Shown: positions 9,085 through 17,587, numbered from the stretch's first letter. The stretch is 64,000 nt of DNA from Echinimonas agarilytica (GCF_023703465.1 NZ_JAMQGP010000001.1:310001-374000); one strand, 5' to 3'. The notes: generated by a model from the sequence alone, not told the origin. Made by a program: numbers and translations.

Positions 9085-10833
9085 TTACATCCGTTCTAAG
9101 GTCGCAATTCCTAGCAGGCTTAAGCCGGTTTTAAGAACTTTGGCCGTTGCGCCACACAGGATCAGTCGGCTGTTACGTTCATTTGCACTCACGCCATCTT
9201 TGTTCACTGGGCAAGCTTCGTAGAAACTCATGAATTGACCCGAAAGTTCGAACAAATAAGTACAAAGTAAATGTGGCGAAGACTTTGCCGCGACGTTGTT
9301 TACCACATCGCTCAATTGAGTGAGCTTTTGCGCCAAGGCTTGTTCGGCTGCTTCTGTGAGATTCAACGTGCCTTGCAATTGTTCGGGTGTGATGTCTGCT
9401 TTACGGAAAATAGACTGGATGCGCGTGTAAGCGTACTGAAGGTAAGGTGCCGTATTACCTTCAAATGTGAGCATGTTATCCCAGTCGAAAATGTAATCCG
9501 TAGTTCTGTTTTTCGATAAATCAGCGTATTTTACTGCGCCCATGGCAACTGCTGAGGCAACGGTACTGCGTTCTTGTTCATTTAAATCATTACTCTTTTC
9601 AGCAATCAAAGCCGTGGCTCGTTCTTGCGCTTCATCGAGCAAGTCGACCATCTTCACAGTGCCGCCAGAACGCGTTTTGAAAGGCTTACCATCTTTGCCT
9701 AACATCATGCCGAAGGCACAATGCTCAAGTGAGACATGATCTCCTACGTACCCCGCTTTTCGCGCAATGCTCCATGCTTGTTGCAAGTGCATGGCTTGGC
9801 GTGAGTCAATGAAGTACAACACGCGGTCGGCATTCAGTGTCTCAACACGGTACTTAGCACAGGCAATGTCGGTTGTGGTGTAAAGGTAGCCACCATCGCG
9901 TTTGCGGATAATAACGCCCATGGCTTCGCCGTCTTTACCTTTAAATTCTTCAAGGAAGACAACAATCGCGCCGTCATCTTCAACCGCTAACCCTTGGCCT
10001 AGCAAATCTTCGACAATGTTTGGCAACATGGGGTTGTACAAGCTTTCACCCATAACGTCGTCATTGCTGAGCGAGACATTCAAGCGATCATAGTTGTTTT
10101 GATTTTGCACCATGGTGATATCAACGAGCTTGCGCCACATCTTCAGGCAGTATTCGTCACCACCTTGAAGTTTAACCACATAGTTTCGAGCGCGCTCTGC
10201 AAACTCTGCGTCGTCGTCATAATGTTTTTTGGCTTCGCGATAAAAGGCTTCCAGATCGGATAGCTCCATATCTGCCGCTTGCTCGTTTTGAACCTTTTCC
10301 AAATACGCGATGAGCATGCCAAATTGGGTACCCCAATCACCAATATGGTTAGCGCGAACAACCTTGTGCCCTAAAAACTCAAGCGTACGAGTGACTGCAT
10401 CGCCAATCACCGTAGAGCGAATATGGTGAACGGCCATTTCTTTGGCTACGTTTGGTGCAGAATAATCCACCACAATGGTTTGTGGTTCAGTTGCCACCGT
10501 TACACCAGCGTGTTCATCTGCCAGCAGTGCTTTAATTTGTTCAGCGAGATAATCTGGATTAACGAAGAAGTTGATAAAGCCTGGCCCTGCAATGGCAACA
10601 TCAGAGATTGCTGAATTTTGAGGCAGGTGTTCAATAATGAGTTGAGCCAGTTCGCGAGGGTTCTTGCCTGCGGGTTTGGCCATCATCATGGCTAAATTGG
10701 TAGCGAAATCACCGTGGCTCTTGTCTTTTGTGCGATCAATTTGCAGACGCGGCGCTAGATCGGCAGGAATGATTTCTGCAGATTTAAGTTGAGCGATGGT
10801 GGTTGTTAAAAGTTGTTCAATAATCGATTTCAT
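9085..10833 (-). CDS. argS: Arginyl-tRNA synthetase
   Basis: Class I aminoacyl-tRNA synthetase of 582 residues charging tRNA-Arg. The N-terminal add1 domain (about 1-110) is followed by [10 protein letters not shown], the Rossmann catalytic core, [16 protein letters not shown], and [17 protein letters not shown], which stands in for KMSKS in this enzyme. The C-terminal anticodon-binding domain ends in LGIATLERM, as is usual. One oddity is the class I HxGH signature: it reads A-V-H-H here where E. coli has H-V-G-H, so its first His and the Gly are changed. The surroundings are well conserved, so the enzyme is presumed active. First gene of the argS-ftsN-hslVU cluster. Confidence 0.97.
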   Translation of the reverse strand: MKSIIEQLLTTTIAQLKSAEIIPADLAPRLQIDRTKDKSHGDFATNLAMMMAKPAGKNPRELAQLIIEHLPQNSAISDVAIAGPGFINFFVNPDYLAEQIKALLADEHAGVTVATEPQTIVVDYSAPNVAKEMAVHHIRSTVIGDAVTRTLEFLGHKVVRANHIGDWGTQFGMLIAYLEKVQNEQAADMELSDLEAFYREAKKHYDDDAEFAERARNYVVKLQGGDEYCLKMWRKLVDITMVQNQNNYDRLNVSLSNDDVMGESLYNPMLPNIVEDLLGQGLAVEDDGAIVVFLEEFKGKDGEAMGVIIRKRDGGYLYTTTDIACAKYRVETLNADRVLYFIDSRQAMHLQQAWSIARKAGYVGDHVSLEHCAFGMMLGKDGKPFKTRSGGTVKMVDLLDEAQERATALIAEKSNDLNEQERSTVASAVAMGAVKYADLSKNRTTDYIFDWDNMLTFEGNTAPYLQYAYTRIQSIFRKADITPEQLQGTLNLTEAAEQALAQKLTQLSDVVNNVAAKSSPHLLCTYLFELSGQFMSFYEACPVNKDGVSANERNSRLILCGATAKVLKTGLSLLGIATLERM

Positions 10834-10957
10834 AGTCGCTAGAATTTAGTCTGATGCATCGGAGGCGGGCTGGGCGGAAATTGTAAACCGCGGATGCGTT
10901 TTTGACCAGCATCATCAAGCTTAATCGCGCATCTAAAATAAAAAGTAGTGGCAGAAT

Positions 10958-10985
10958 TGGTCTTGCCGCTGTTTTCAGGCGTAAT
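10958..10985 (+). promoter_or_regulatory. Possible ECF (RpoE/ChrR-type) promoter before the LON-domain gene
   Basis: TGGTC at 10958-10962 and GTAAT at 10981-10985 are separated by 18 bases, with C before the GTAAT. This resembles TGATC-N17-CGTAAA ahead of the DUF4397 gene and the TGATCC/TAAGA-type promoters described for Rhodobacter RpoE. It lies 39 bases before the LON-domain start. One base differs from TGATC, so support is modest. Confidence 0.28.
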
Positions 10986-11023
10986 ACAGACAATGAAGCA
11001 TCATCAATAGAACTAAGGAGCTG

Positions 11024-11620
11024 ATGACAATGAGTGCTGAATTTGCCTTGTTTCCGCTCACCGCTCATGTGTTGCCTGGCGGTATGTTACCTCTTCGAAT
11101 TTTCGAGCCTCGTTATGTTCGTATGGTAAAAGAGGCGGCCAGTGGTGGCCGCAAGATATGCATGTGCATGCTAGATGCCAGTGCCAAGCCTGACACGCTG
11201 ATGAACATGTTTCCGTTGGCAACCGAAATTGAGATCGTTGATTTTGATGCGCTGCCCGATGGCTTGCTCGGTATTACGGTGCGTGGCATTCGTAAAAGAC
11301 GACTCAACAGAGTATGGGCAGAGCCCGATGGTTTGAAAGTCGGATTTACAGAAGCGGTGGAAGATTGGCATCCGGTGGAATTGCCGTCAGAATTATATGA
11401 GCTCGCAGAGCAATTGCGCATGCTCTATGAAGAAAATGAGAGTCTGCACAAGCTGGCTTTGGAGTTTGACGAGCATAATGCAACTTGGCTGTGCCATCGC
11501 TGGTTAGAATTGCTACCGTTAAATCCAGATGACAAACAACTATTATTAGAACAACCTGATTGTAATGCGGCTTTAGCATTTTTGAATCAGGCCATTAAAA
11601 AAATTGGAGAAAGGCAATGA
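11024..11620 (+). CDS. LON peptidase substrate-binding (LAN) domain protein
   Basis: A 198-residue protein consisting of the N-terminal domain of Lon protease without its ATPase or protease parts. The signature FPLTAHVLPGGMLPLRIFEPRY is clear and there is no signal peptide. Stand-alone LON-domain proteins are common in gammaproteobacteria; their role is not established, although substrate or peptide binding is presumed. AAGGAG at 11014-11019 serves either the ATG at 11024 or the one at 11030. The stop overlaps the start of the peroxidase gene (ATGA), so the two are translationally coupled. A possible ECF promoter lies upstream. Confidence 0.85.
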   Translation: MTMSAEFALFPLTAHVLPGGMLPLRIFEPRYVRMVKEAASGGRKICMCMLDASAKPDTLMNMFPLATEIEIVDFDALPDGLLGITVRGIRKRRLNRVWAEPDGLKVGFTEAVEDWHPVELPSELYELAEQLRMLYEENESLHKLALEFDEHNATWLCHRWLELLPLNPDDKQLLLEQPDCNAALAFLNQAIKKIGERQ

Positions 11621-12165
11621 AAGCATTGATCGCTGGCGTGATGTTGGCTGCAATAAGTGTGGGATTCACGGCTGTTGTACAAGCAGCAGATTGTCCTGAC
11701 ACGTTGAAGTTTATGAAGCGTAAATTGAACAGCTCAGAAACCGTTAACATGTGTTCTGAATATAAAGGTAAAACGCTATTGATTGTAAATACCGCCAGTT
11801 ACTGCGGTTTCACACCTCAATTTAAAGGCTTAGAAGCTTTGTATGAAAACTACAAAGACAAAGATGTTGTAGTGCTGGGTTTTCCATCTCACGATTTTAA
11901 TCAAGAAGATAAAGAAGAAGGAAAAACAGCCGAATTGTGTGAGCTTACATACGGTGTGAAGTTCCCTATGTTCGAGCCTATGGCTGTGCGCGGCGATGAT
12001 GCGGATCCACTCTACCGTAAGCTTGCAGAGCAAGCCGGTGAATCGCCAAAATGGAATTTTCACAAGTACGTAGTGGACCGTTCAGGCAAGGTGATTGCAT
12101 CTTTTGGTGCCATGACGACCCCAGAAGATGATGATCTGATTGAAGCCATCGAATCCACCATGTGA
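11617..12165 (+). CDS. Exported glutathione peroxidase-like protein
   Basis: A 182-residue thioredoxin-fold peroxidase with an N-terminal signal peptide (cleavage likely after VVQAA, about residue 23), so it should act in the periplasm. The peroxidatic Cys sits in TASYCGFTPQFKGLEALYE, in the place of selenocysteine in animal enzymes. The Trp-Asn pair of the active site is present in KWNFHKY. The usual NQF segment holding the catalytic Gln reads SHDFNQED instead, so this belongs to a divergent subgroup and its reductant cannot be assigned. Two Cys before the fold (near 26 and 43) and one in AELCEL could form disulfides. It overlaps the LON-domain gene by four bases. Confidence 0.82.
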   Translation: MKALIAGVMLAAISVGFTAVVQAADCPDTLKFMKRKLNSSETVNMCSEYKGKTLLIVNTASYCGFTPQFKGLEALYENYKDKDVVVLGFPSHDFNQEDKEEGKTAELCELTYGVKFPMFEPMAVRGDDADPLYRKLAEQAGESPKWNFHKYVVDRSGKVIASFGAMTTPEDDDLIEAIESTM

Positions 12166-12187
12166 TGACGATTAATGATTGTTTATT

Positions 12188-12210
12188 GCCCATCTGAAAG
12201 TGTGATGGGC
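12188..12210 (+). terminator. Weak terminator hairpin after the peroxidase gene
   Basis: GCCCATC (12188-12194) pairs with GATGGGC (12204-12210) across a 9-base loop. Only a mixed pyrimidine stretch follows, with a T7 run 20 bases further on, so it is at best a leaky terminator. Confidence 0.4.
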
Positions 12211-12225
12211 TTCACTTCTCCCTCC

Positions 12226-12252
12226 TGATCTTTTTTTGACCCCCCCCGTAAA
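12226..12252 (+). promoter_or_regulatory. Putative ECF sigma promoter with a C8 tract in its spacer
   Basis: TGATC (12226-12230) and CGTAAA (12247-12252) frame a spacer that is almost entirely T7, GA and C8 (C at 12240-12247). The half-sites match the pattern known for RpoE-ChrR type sigma factors, and such a sigma factor is encoded 1.5 kb downstream. Slippage in the C8 run would change the spacing. It lies 36 bases before the DUF4397 start. Known from the family: these sigma factors often control their own operon. Inferred: that this site is used. Confidence 0.45.
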
Positions 12253-12287
12253 TTTCATTGCACAACACAATAATAAGGAATGCTGCA

Positions 12288-13679
12288 ATGAAACCTTTCA
12301 ACCAACTAATTCTTGCTTCAATGATGGCCACAATCCTCGTGGGCTGTAACGACAATGACAACGACAATTCTTCAGAAGAAATGGATTATTCTCAGTTGCG
12401 AGTGCTCCATGCTTCTCCCGATGCTCCGGCTGTGAACGTATGGCTGGATGGTCAGCCCGCACTTGAAGGTGTTGACTATGCCATGAGCTCAGGTGCAATT
12501 ACGGTTGCTTCGGGTGCTCACACCGTGCAAGTCGATGCGATTTTGGCTGACGGTAGCACGACCACTGTAATTCCAGAAATTGAACTCGCGTTGGAGCCAA
12601 ACGTCGAATACAACGTGATTGCAACCGGTAAAGTCGCAGCAGATGCTGGCACTCCGATGGCTTTTGGGCCTCAAATTGTCAGTCGAGACTCGTTGATGCC
12701 AGAAGGGGCCCGAGTGCAAGTCATGCATTCGTCGCCCGATGCGCCAATGGTTGATGTGTTTATTACTGCTCCCGGTGCTGATTTGTCCGCGGCCACGCCA
12801 TTTGCCGATAACGTCGAATACCCAATGGCCACTGATGCAATAGAAGTGCCTGCCGGAGATTACCAAATCCGCATTACAGCGCCAGATGATGCAAGCATGG
12901 TTTATTTTGATTCAGGTACCGTTGCGGTTCCAGCCGGTGCGGATTGGTTTGCAGCTGCGGTAACCAACACTGGAACTGGATCATCACCTGTCGATGTATT
13001 AGTCGATACGGGGGAAGGTTATTTATTGGTTGATGATATGAGTGCTGGCGCAGCAATTAGAGCTGTTCATACCATTTCAGATGCACCGGGAGTTGATGTT
13101 TGGATCAATGGTGACGCTCCTGCCATGGACAGTCCTTTATATAATTTGATGTATAAATATTCGACTGATTACCTACAGGTACCCGGAGCGGAATATACCT
13201 TTAATGTGGCAGTGAGTGGCTCGGATCCTGTGGCTGTGGTAGATGCGTTAACGCTCGAAGGAGAGTTAATGAGCGGCCAAGCTTATTCAGCCATTGCCAT
13301 CGGCAATTTGAGTGACATGGTAGACAACGACGAACTGTACTTGGTTGAAGATAACAATACACGTCGCGTGGCGACAGAAGCCAAGCTTAGAGTCATTCAC
13401 GCTTCAACGCTTGCGGGTAATGTGGATATTTACGTGAGCGCAGATGCAACGATCAGTGATGATGACGTGAAGATATCTAACGTACCCTACAAGGGTGACA
13501 CCATGGTGTTGTCGGTGATGCCCGGTATGGCTTACGCCATTGTCACGCCGGTAGATACCAGCACAGTAGCGATTGGCCCTGCTGAGCTAGCATTAGAAGG
13601 GGGCACTTTAACAACTTTAGTTGCGATTGATGATCCTTCTTCTGCAACGAGCGTATCAGTTATTAGTCTGGATGATTAA
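12288..13679 (+). CDS. DUF4397 repeat lipoprotein
   Basis: A 463-residue lipoprotein. The signal sequence ends in a lipobox (ILVGC) with Cys at residue 20, followed by an Asn/Asp-rich linker. Asp at +3 may not block outer-membrane sorting, so placement is uncertain. Four copies of a beta-rich unit follow, each opening with a variant of L-R-V-x-H-A-S-P-D-A-P-x-V-D-V; they start near residues 36, 141, 260 and 374. DUF4397 proteins are extracytoplasmic and of unknown function. The ATG at 12288 has AAGGA nine bases upstream, while an earlier TTG would put a polar stretch before the signal peptide. An ECF sigma factor and its anti-sigma follow, with a strong hairpin between. Confidence 0.85.
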   Translation: MKPFNQLILASMMATILVGCNDNDNDNSSEEMDYSQLRVLHASPDAPAVNVWLDGQPALEGVDYAMSSGAITVASGAHTVQVDAILADGSTTTVIPEIELALEPNVEYNVIATGKVAADAGTPMAFGPQIVSRDSLMPEGARVQVMHSSPDAPMVDVFITAPGADLSAATPFADNVEYPMATDAIEVPAGDYQIRITAPDDASMVYFDSGTVAVPAGADWFAAAVTNTGTGSSPVDVLVDTGEGYLLVDDMSAGAAIRAVHTISDAPGVDVWINGDAPAMDSPLYNLMYKYSTDYLQVPGAEYTFNVAVSGSDPVAVVDALTLEGELMSGQAYSAIAIGNLSDMVDNDELYLVEDNNTRRVATEAKLRVIHASTLAGNVDIYVSADATISDDDVKISNVPYKGDTMVLSVMPGMAYAIVTPVDTSTVAIGPAELALEGGTLTTLVAIDDPSSATSVSVISLDD

Positions 13680-13689
13680 TGATGTGATG

Positions 13690-13711
13690 GACGGGCCAAT
13701 TTAGGCCCGTC
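13690..13711 (+). terminator. 8-bp hairpin between the DUF4397 and sigma-factor genes
   Basis: GACGGGCC (13690-13697) and GGCCCGTC (13704-13711) form a perfect GC-rich stem with a 6-base loop. No T-run follows, so it is likelier to be a partial terminator or mRNA processing/stability element. It would let the abundant lipoprotein mRNA accumulate while less sigma mRNA is made (inference). Confidence 0.55.
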
Positions 13712-13728
13712 ACTTCAGAGGATGAGCG

Positions 13729-14388
13729 ATGACAACAGCAACGATGAGTGTTTCTGGTTATACTCCGAGCAATGATTCAAATGTTTCAAAAGCAATGAGT
13801 TCTAACCCAATGACACAAAGAAGCCGAGACGAAGGCAAGCAGTGGAAGCTCACACTGGTTGAAATCGGTGAAACGCAAAGTAAAGCAGCGTACACCAAGT
13901 TGTTTAATCACTTTGCACCACGGTTAAAGGCATTCGCCATGAAGTTATGTGGCACTGAAGCGTTAGCATTAGAGTTGGTGCAAGACACCATGCTCAGCGT
14001 TTGGCAAAAAGCTCACCTCTACAACCCAGATAAAGGCGCTGCGTCGACTTGGATTTTTACCATTGCCCGTAATTTACGTTATGACGCAATGCGAAAGCTG
14101 AGCAACAAAGCCGACACCATCAGCGCAGAGGATTTATGGCCGATCCTTGAGGCTGACGCGGGCGATGGTCGCAACCAACCCGATCATTTAGTCCTACAAT
14201 TACAACTTGAAAAATATTACGACGCTTTATCCGAAGTTCAGATGGAAGTGATTCGCAAAGTGTATTTAGAAGACAAACCGCAGCAACAAGTTGCTGAAGA
14301 ATTAAATATCCCTCTGGGTACGGTGAAATCAAGAATTCGCCTTGCTGTTCAGAAGCTACAAGAAAAAATCGAGGCTAATCATGATTAA
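13729..14388 (+). CDS. ECF RNA polymerase sigma factor, RpoE/ChrR (ECF11-like) type
   Basis: A 219-residue extracytoplasmic-function sigma factor. Region 2 runs from about 60 to 125 (LFNHFAPRLKAFAMKL; DTMLSVWQKAHLY; ASTWIFTIARNLRYD) and region 4 from about 160 to 215, with the helix-turn-helix in QQQVAEELNIPLGTVKSRI. Its first ~40 residues are Ser/Thr/Asn-rich and beyond the usual length, so a later ATG (residue 23 or 28) could be the true start. The next gene overlaps by 8 bases and encodes a ChrR-type zinc anti-sigma. By analogy with Rhodobacter RpoE-ChrR, the signal may be singlet oxygen or organic peroxide. The peroxidase and DUF4397 genes upstream are candidate targets (inference). Confidence 0.88.
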   Translation: MTTATMSVSGYTPSNDSNVSKAMSSNPMTQRSRDEGKQWKLTLVEIGETQSKAAYTKLFNHFAPRLKAFAMKLCGTEALALELVQDTMLSVWQKAHLYNPDKGAASTWIFTIARNLRYDAMRKLSNKADTISAEDLWPILEADAGDGRNQPDHLVLQLQLEKYYDALSEVQMEVIRKVYLEDKPQQQVAEELNIPLGTVKSRIRLAVQKLQEKIEANHD

Positions 14389-15055
14389 GAGTCACCCTAC
14401 AGCTGAATTAATCCGGGAATTTGTTGCCGGTGAGTTATCACCTGCCTTGGCTCTTGCTGTATCTGCTCACGTTGATATGTGCCGTTTGTGCCAAGCGCAA
14501 GTGTTGGCGGTTGAAGCAGAGTTGGCTGGCGCTGCGCTTGACGATGTAGTTGAAAATAATGACGCGCATGTTGTTATGGATGCAGGGTTAGAAGGCATGC
14601 TCGCAAACATATTGGAATCCGAAGACGTTGTAGTGACACAACCTTCGGGCGTCAAATATATCGAGTTGAATGGTCGTAAATTTCGCCTACCCCGGGCATT
14701 GCAAACGCATGCGGCAAATGCATCTCAGTGGCGCCAAATGGGTAAGCTTTGGCGAAGCCGAATGCATCAAGATGAATCATGGCGAACGAGCTTTTTGTAC
14801 ATTGAGCAAGGCGGCAACATACCTCAGCATACACATAAAGGTAGAGAAGCTACTTTGGTATTATCAGGCAGCTTTGTTGACGAAGATGATATATACCAAG
14901 AAGGAGACTTTATCCTTCGCGACGCAAATCACACGCATACACCCGGTGCCGATGCCAGTGAGGATTGCTTATGTTTTGCCGCGGTTGAAGCGCCGCTCCA
15001 CTTCACTTCAGGCCCTTCACGCCTACTCAACCCGTTGGGAAAATTGCTGTACTAG
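14381..15055 (+). CDS. chrR: ChrR-type zinc-binding anti-sigma factor
   Basis: A 224-residue cytoplasmic anti-sigma factor. The N-terminal zinc anti-sigma domain has H5, H30, C34 and C37, the same spacing as H6/H31/C35/C38 of Rhodobacter ChrR. The C-terminal cupin domain keeps the second metal site: H150, H152, E156 and H186 match H141/H143/E147/H177. With both sites intact, the protein should both bind the sigma factor and sense the signal that releases it. The ATG at 14381 overlaps the end of the sigma gene, which is typical of co-translated sigma/anti-sigma pairs. An intrinsic terminator follows. Confidence 0.88.
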   Translation: MIKSHPTAELIREFVAGELSPALALAVSAHVDMCRLCQAQVLAVEAELAGAALDDVVENNDAHVVMDAGLEGMLANILESEDVVVTQPSGVKYIELNGRKFRLPRALQTHAANASQWRQMGKLWRSRMHQDESWRTSFLYIEQGGNIPQHTHKGREATLVLSGSFVDEDDIYQEGDFILRDANHTHTPGADASEDCLCFAAVEAPLHFTSGPSRLLNPLGKLLY

Positions 15056-15084
15056 CAGGTTAGAAGCTCGTTAAGAACGGTCAT

Positions 15085-15121
15085 AAAAAATGCCAGGTCA
15101 ACAATGTGATCTGGCATTTTT
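15085..15121 (+). terminator. Intrinsic terminator of the sigma/anti-sigma operon
   Basis: An A6 run and TGCCAG (15085-15096) pair with CTGGCA and T5 (15111-15121) around a 14-base loop, 30 bases after the anti-sigma stop. The A-run and T-run make it usable in both directions, so it could also serve the small minus-strand reading frame. Confidence 0.85.
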
Positions 15122-15146
15122 GTGGGTAATCTCCACTAAACTCTCT

Positions 15147-15335
15147 TTACTTCAAAGATAATTGACCACTCGCCACATTGCGTGGCTCAATCTTCATTGA
15201 GTGCAGGAACCCTTGCGCTTGTTCTCCGATACTGCAAGTGATGGCGTAAATCTCTCTTGATGAGAAGTTGATATGATCAGCAACGATCAGCGGAGAGCTT
15301 TGACTTGCGTTTATCATAGAATTCCCATCGGCCAT
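15147..15335 (-). CDS. Possible small protein of unknown function
   Basis: I do not recognise this frame. It gives 62 residues from the ATG at 15335, or 65 from a TTG at 15344. The frame stays open upstream to the priA stop region without another good start. The composition is mixed and polar, with one Cys, no signal peptide and no membrane span. Against it: no Shine-Dalgarno is seen and the priA terminator separates it from priA, so it would need its own promoter. For it: it fills an otherwise empty gap of 345 bases between two terminators and has unremarkable codon use. Confidence 0.28.
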   Translation of the reverse strand: MADGNSMINASQSSPLIVADHINFSSREIYAITCSIGEQAQGFLHSMKIEPRNVASGQLSLK

Positions 15336-15384
15336 TTTTTGCAATGAAATCTCGATGAGAGACTTTAACTGTGATTTAGAAATT

Positions 15385-15411
15385 AAACGACTTACATAAG
15401 TTAAGTCGTTT
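15385..15411 (-). terminator. priA terminator hairpin overlapping its stop codon
   Basis: A perfect 10-bp inverted repeat, AAACGACTTA (15385-15394) and TAAGTCGTTT (15402-15411), has a 7-base loop. On the minus strand the stem is followed by the T-rich AATTTCT. It includes the priA stop codon at 15401-15403. Confidence 0.6.
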
Positions 15412-17587
15412 CAATAGGGTCTACGTCGATATGCCAGCGTACTTTGGGGGCTTCGGGGGTTTTTTCGATAAGGCCTGTGCATTGAAATAGCAGTCGTTGA
15501 AGAGCGGCACGCTGTGCACTGAGCAGTGGCATTTGCCAGCGATATTTACCGGCTTTTTTAGTCATGCTGCATGGGCTTGCTGGCATGATCATGACATCTT
15601 TGGGTGCATGTTGGCGAATAATTTGCTCTGCACTTTCAAAAAAACGCCGAACCAAATTGTCTTGACTGGCTTCAGCGCGAACCATGACTAGTGATGCAAA
15701 AGGTGGCAGCAGAGCTTGCTCGCGCTCTTTTAACAAGTCTTTGGCAATGGCGCTGTAATCCTCGGTCATTAATTGCTGCACCCAAGGGTGTTCTGGGTAG
15801 TGGGTTTGTAGCACCACTTGTGCGGGTTGTCCTGCTCGTCCGGCACGCCCAGAAACTTGAGTGAGCAGCTGACTAATTTTCTCGCCAGCACGGAAGTCGT
15901 TGCTAAACAGAGCGCCGTCGATGTCGAGCATTGCGACGAGGCTCACTTTGCCAAAATCGTGCCCCTTGGCCAGCATTTGAGTGCCCAGTAAAATCTGATA
16001 TTTGCCGTCTTGTATGTCTGCGATGATACGGCTGAACGAATCTTTTTTGCGTGTGCTATCGCGGTCAATACGCGCCACTTCAAAGTCTTTAAATTGCGTT
16101 TCAATCACTTCTTGCAAGCGCTCAGTGCCATGCCCAACAGGAAGCAATTGCGTGCTACCACACTGTTCGCACTGGTGAGGAATAGGGCGTTCGGTTGCAC
16201 AATGGTGACAGGTTAACCGGCGTTGATTTTTATGCCACGTATAAGGTCGCTCACAGCGACCACATTCAGCAAACCAGCCACACTCATGGCATAGCAATAC
16301 GGGTGAGAAACCACGACGGTTTAAAAATACCAACACTTGGTTTCCGGCATCCAAATGTTTCTGCATGGTTTGAATTAAAGGAGCAGATAACGGCCCCTCG
16401 AGTGTTTGTTGGCGCATATCAACGACATTCATGGTGGGCATGACGCCGCCCGTTGCTCGATGTTTCAGTTGCAAGTGGTGATAGCGGCCGCTCAAAGCGT
16501 TTTGGAATGACTCGAAGCTAGGTGTTGCTGAACCTAAAATAAGTGATATGCCCTCGTTTTTGGCGCGCATAACCGCCAAATCTCGGCCATGATAACGAAA
16601 TCCATCTTGTTGCTTGTAGCTGGCATCATGTTCTTCGTCGATGATGATAATGCCAGGGTTCTTCATGGGAGTGAAAATGGCTGAACGAGTTCCCAAAATT
16701 ACTGACACTTGCCCCGTTCGTGCGGCTTGCCATGCAGCGAGTCGCTCTGAGTCGTTTAGCCCAGAGTGAATGACGGCAATGTGAACGCCTAAGTGTTTGC
16801 GAAAGCGTGCTAGTGTTTGTGGCGTTAAACCAATCTCTGGAACCAAGATCAGCGCTTGTTTCCCCGCTGCAATGACATCTGCAATGACATCTAAGTACAC
16901 GCGTGTTTTGCCTGAACCGGTAACGCCTTCAAGTAATGTCACGTGAAAACCGTCTAAGTGACGCTGTAATGCAGTGATAGCAATCGCTTGCTCTGTGGTT
17001 GGTGGTGGAGCGTCGCTGTCGGGCTTTTGAGTCGGAAGATCAGAGAGTGTTGCTTGTTCAATCCATTGTTTTTCGAGTAACGCGTCGATGGTCGCTTTGG
17101 CGACGCCCGCAGCAGTGATGCTCCCTTTATCCTGAGGGCCGGAACTCAGCAGTGAAAGTAGCTTCCATTGTTTTTTAGCGCGACCTAAATCATGAATTGT
17201 TAAGGCTTGGCCTGCATCGGTCAAACGCCACACTTCAATATCAGAAGCGTCGGGCGCATCGCCCATGCGCAGGCGCTTGGGAAGTGCGTGGTGAAATACT
17301 TCGCCCACAGGGTGTTGGTAGTATTGGCTCGCCCATCGAAGCAGCTTATCAATGTTAGGCGTCCATAATGGCACATCATCGAAAATCGTTTCAACGGCTT
17401 TGACTTGTTCAATGGGCCAATCGCTGGTGTCTTTATGCGCCACGACGATTCCTACCATCACTCGGCGCCCAAAGGGAACCTGAACGCGACAGCCAATGGC
17501 GCAGTGAGTCAACGAGTCGACCTTGTAATCAAAGGTTCGGCGCATTGGCACTGGTAATGCTACTTCGATGATGGATTCAGTCGACAA
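15401..17587 (-). CDS. priA: Primosomal protein N' (replication restart helicase PriA)
   Basis: A 3'-to-5' superfamily 2 helicase that recognises stalled forks and loads the replisome in replication restart. The protein has 728 residues (E. coli 732). It shows the N-terminal 3'-DNA-binding domain (VALPVPMRRTFDYKV), Walker A TGSGKTRVYL, a DEEH box (IIIDEEHDASYKQQ), and two zinc-binding clusters of the form CxxCG..CxxC between about 436 and 475. The C-terminal helicase motif QVSGRAGRAG follows. The start is TTG: an in-frame stop lies four codons upstream and no ATG fits the N-terminal domain. It is divergent from rpmE, as in E. coli. Confidence 0.97.
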   Translation of the reverse strand: MSTESIIEVALPVPMRRTFDYKVDSLTHCAIGCRVQVPFGRRVMVGIVVAHKDTSDWPIEQVKAVETIFDDVPLWTPNIDKLLRWASQYYQHPVGEVFHHALPKRLRMGDAPDASDIEVWRLTDAGQALTIHDLGRAKKQWKLLSLLSSGPQDKGSITAAGVAKATIDALLEKQWIEQATLSDLPTQKPDSDAPPPTTEQAIAITALQRHLDGFHVTLLEGVTGSGKTRVYLDVIADVIAAGKQALILVPEIGLTPQTLARFRKHLGVHIAVIHSGLNDSERLAAWQAARTGQVSVILGTRSAIFTPMKNPGIIIIDEEHDASYKQQDGFRYHGRDLAVMRAKNEGISLILGSATPSFESFQNALSGRYHHLQLKHRATGGVMPTMNVVDMRQQTLEGPLSAPLIQTMQKHLDAGNQVLVFLNRRGFSPVLLCHECGWFAECGRCERPYTWHKNQRRLTCHHCATERPIPHQCEQCGSTQLLPVGHGTERLQEVIETQFKDFEVARIDRDSTRKKDSFSRIIADIQDGKYQILLGTQMLAKGHDFGKVSLVAMLDIDGALFSNDFRAGEKISQLLTQVSGRAGRAGQPAQVVLQTHYPEHPWVQQLMTEDYSAIAKDLLKEREQALLPPFASLVMVRAEASQDNLVRRFFESAEQIIRQHAPKDVMIMPASPCSMTKKAGKYRWQMPLLSAQRAALQRLLFQCTGLIEKTPEAPKVRWHIDVDPIETT

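Noticed and set aside
14670-15074. 134-residue frame in the anti-sigma gene
   Set aside because: It overlaps chrR in a different frame. The chrR zinc ligands and cupin residues are intact, so chrR is the real gene.
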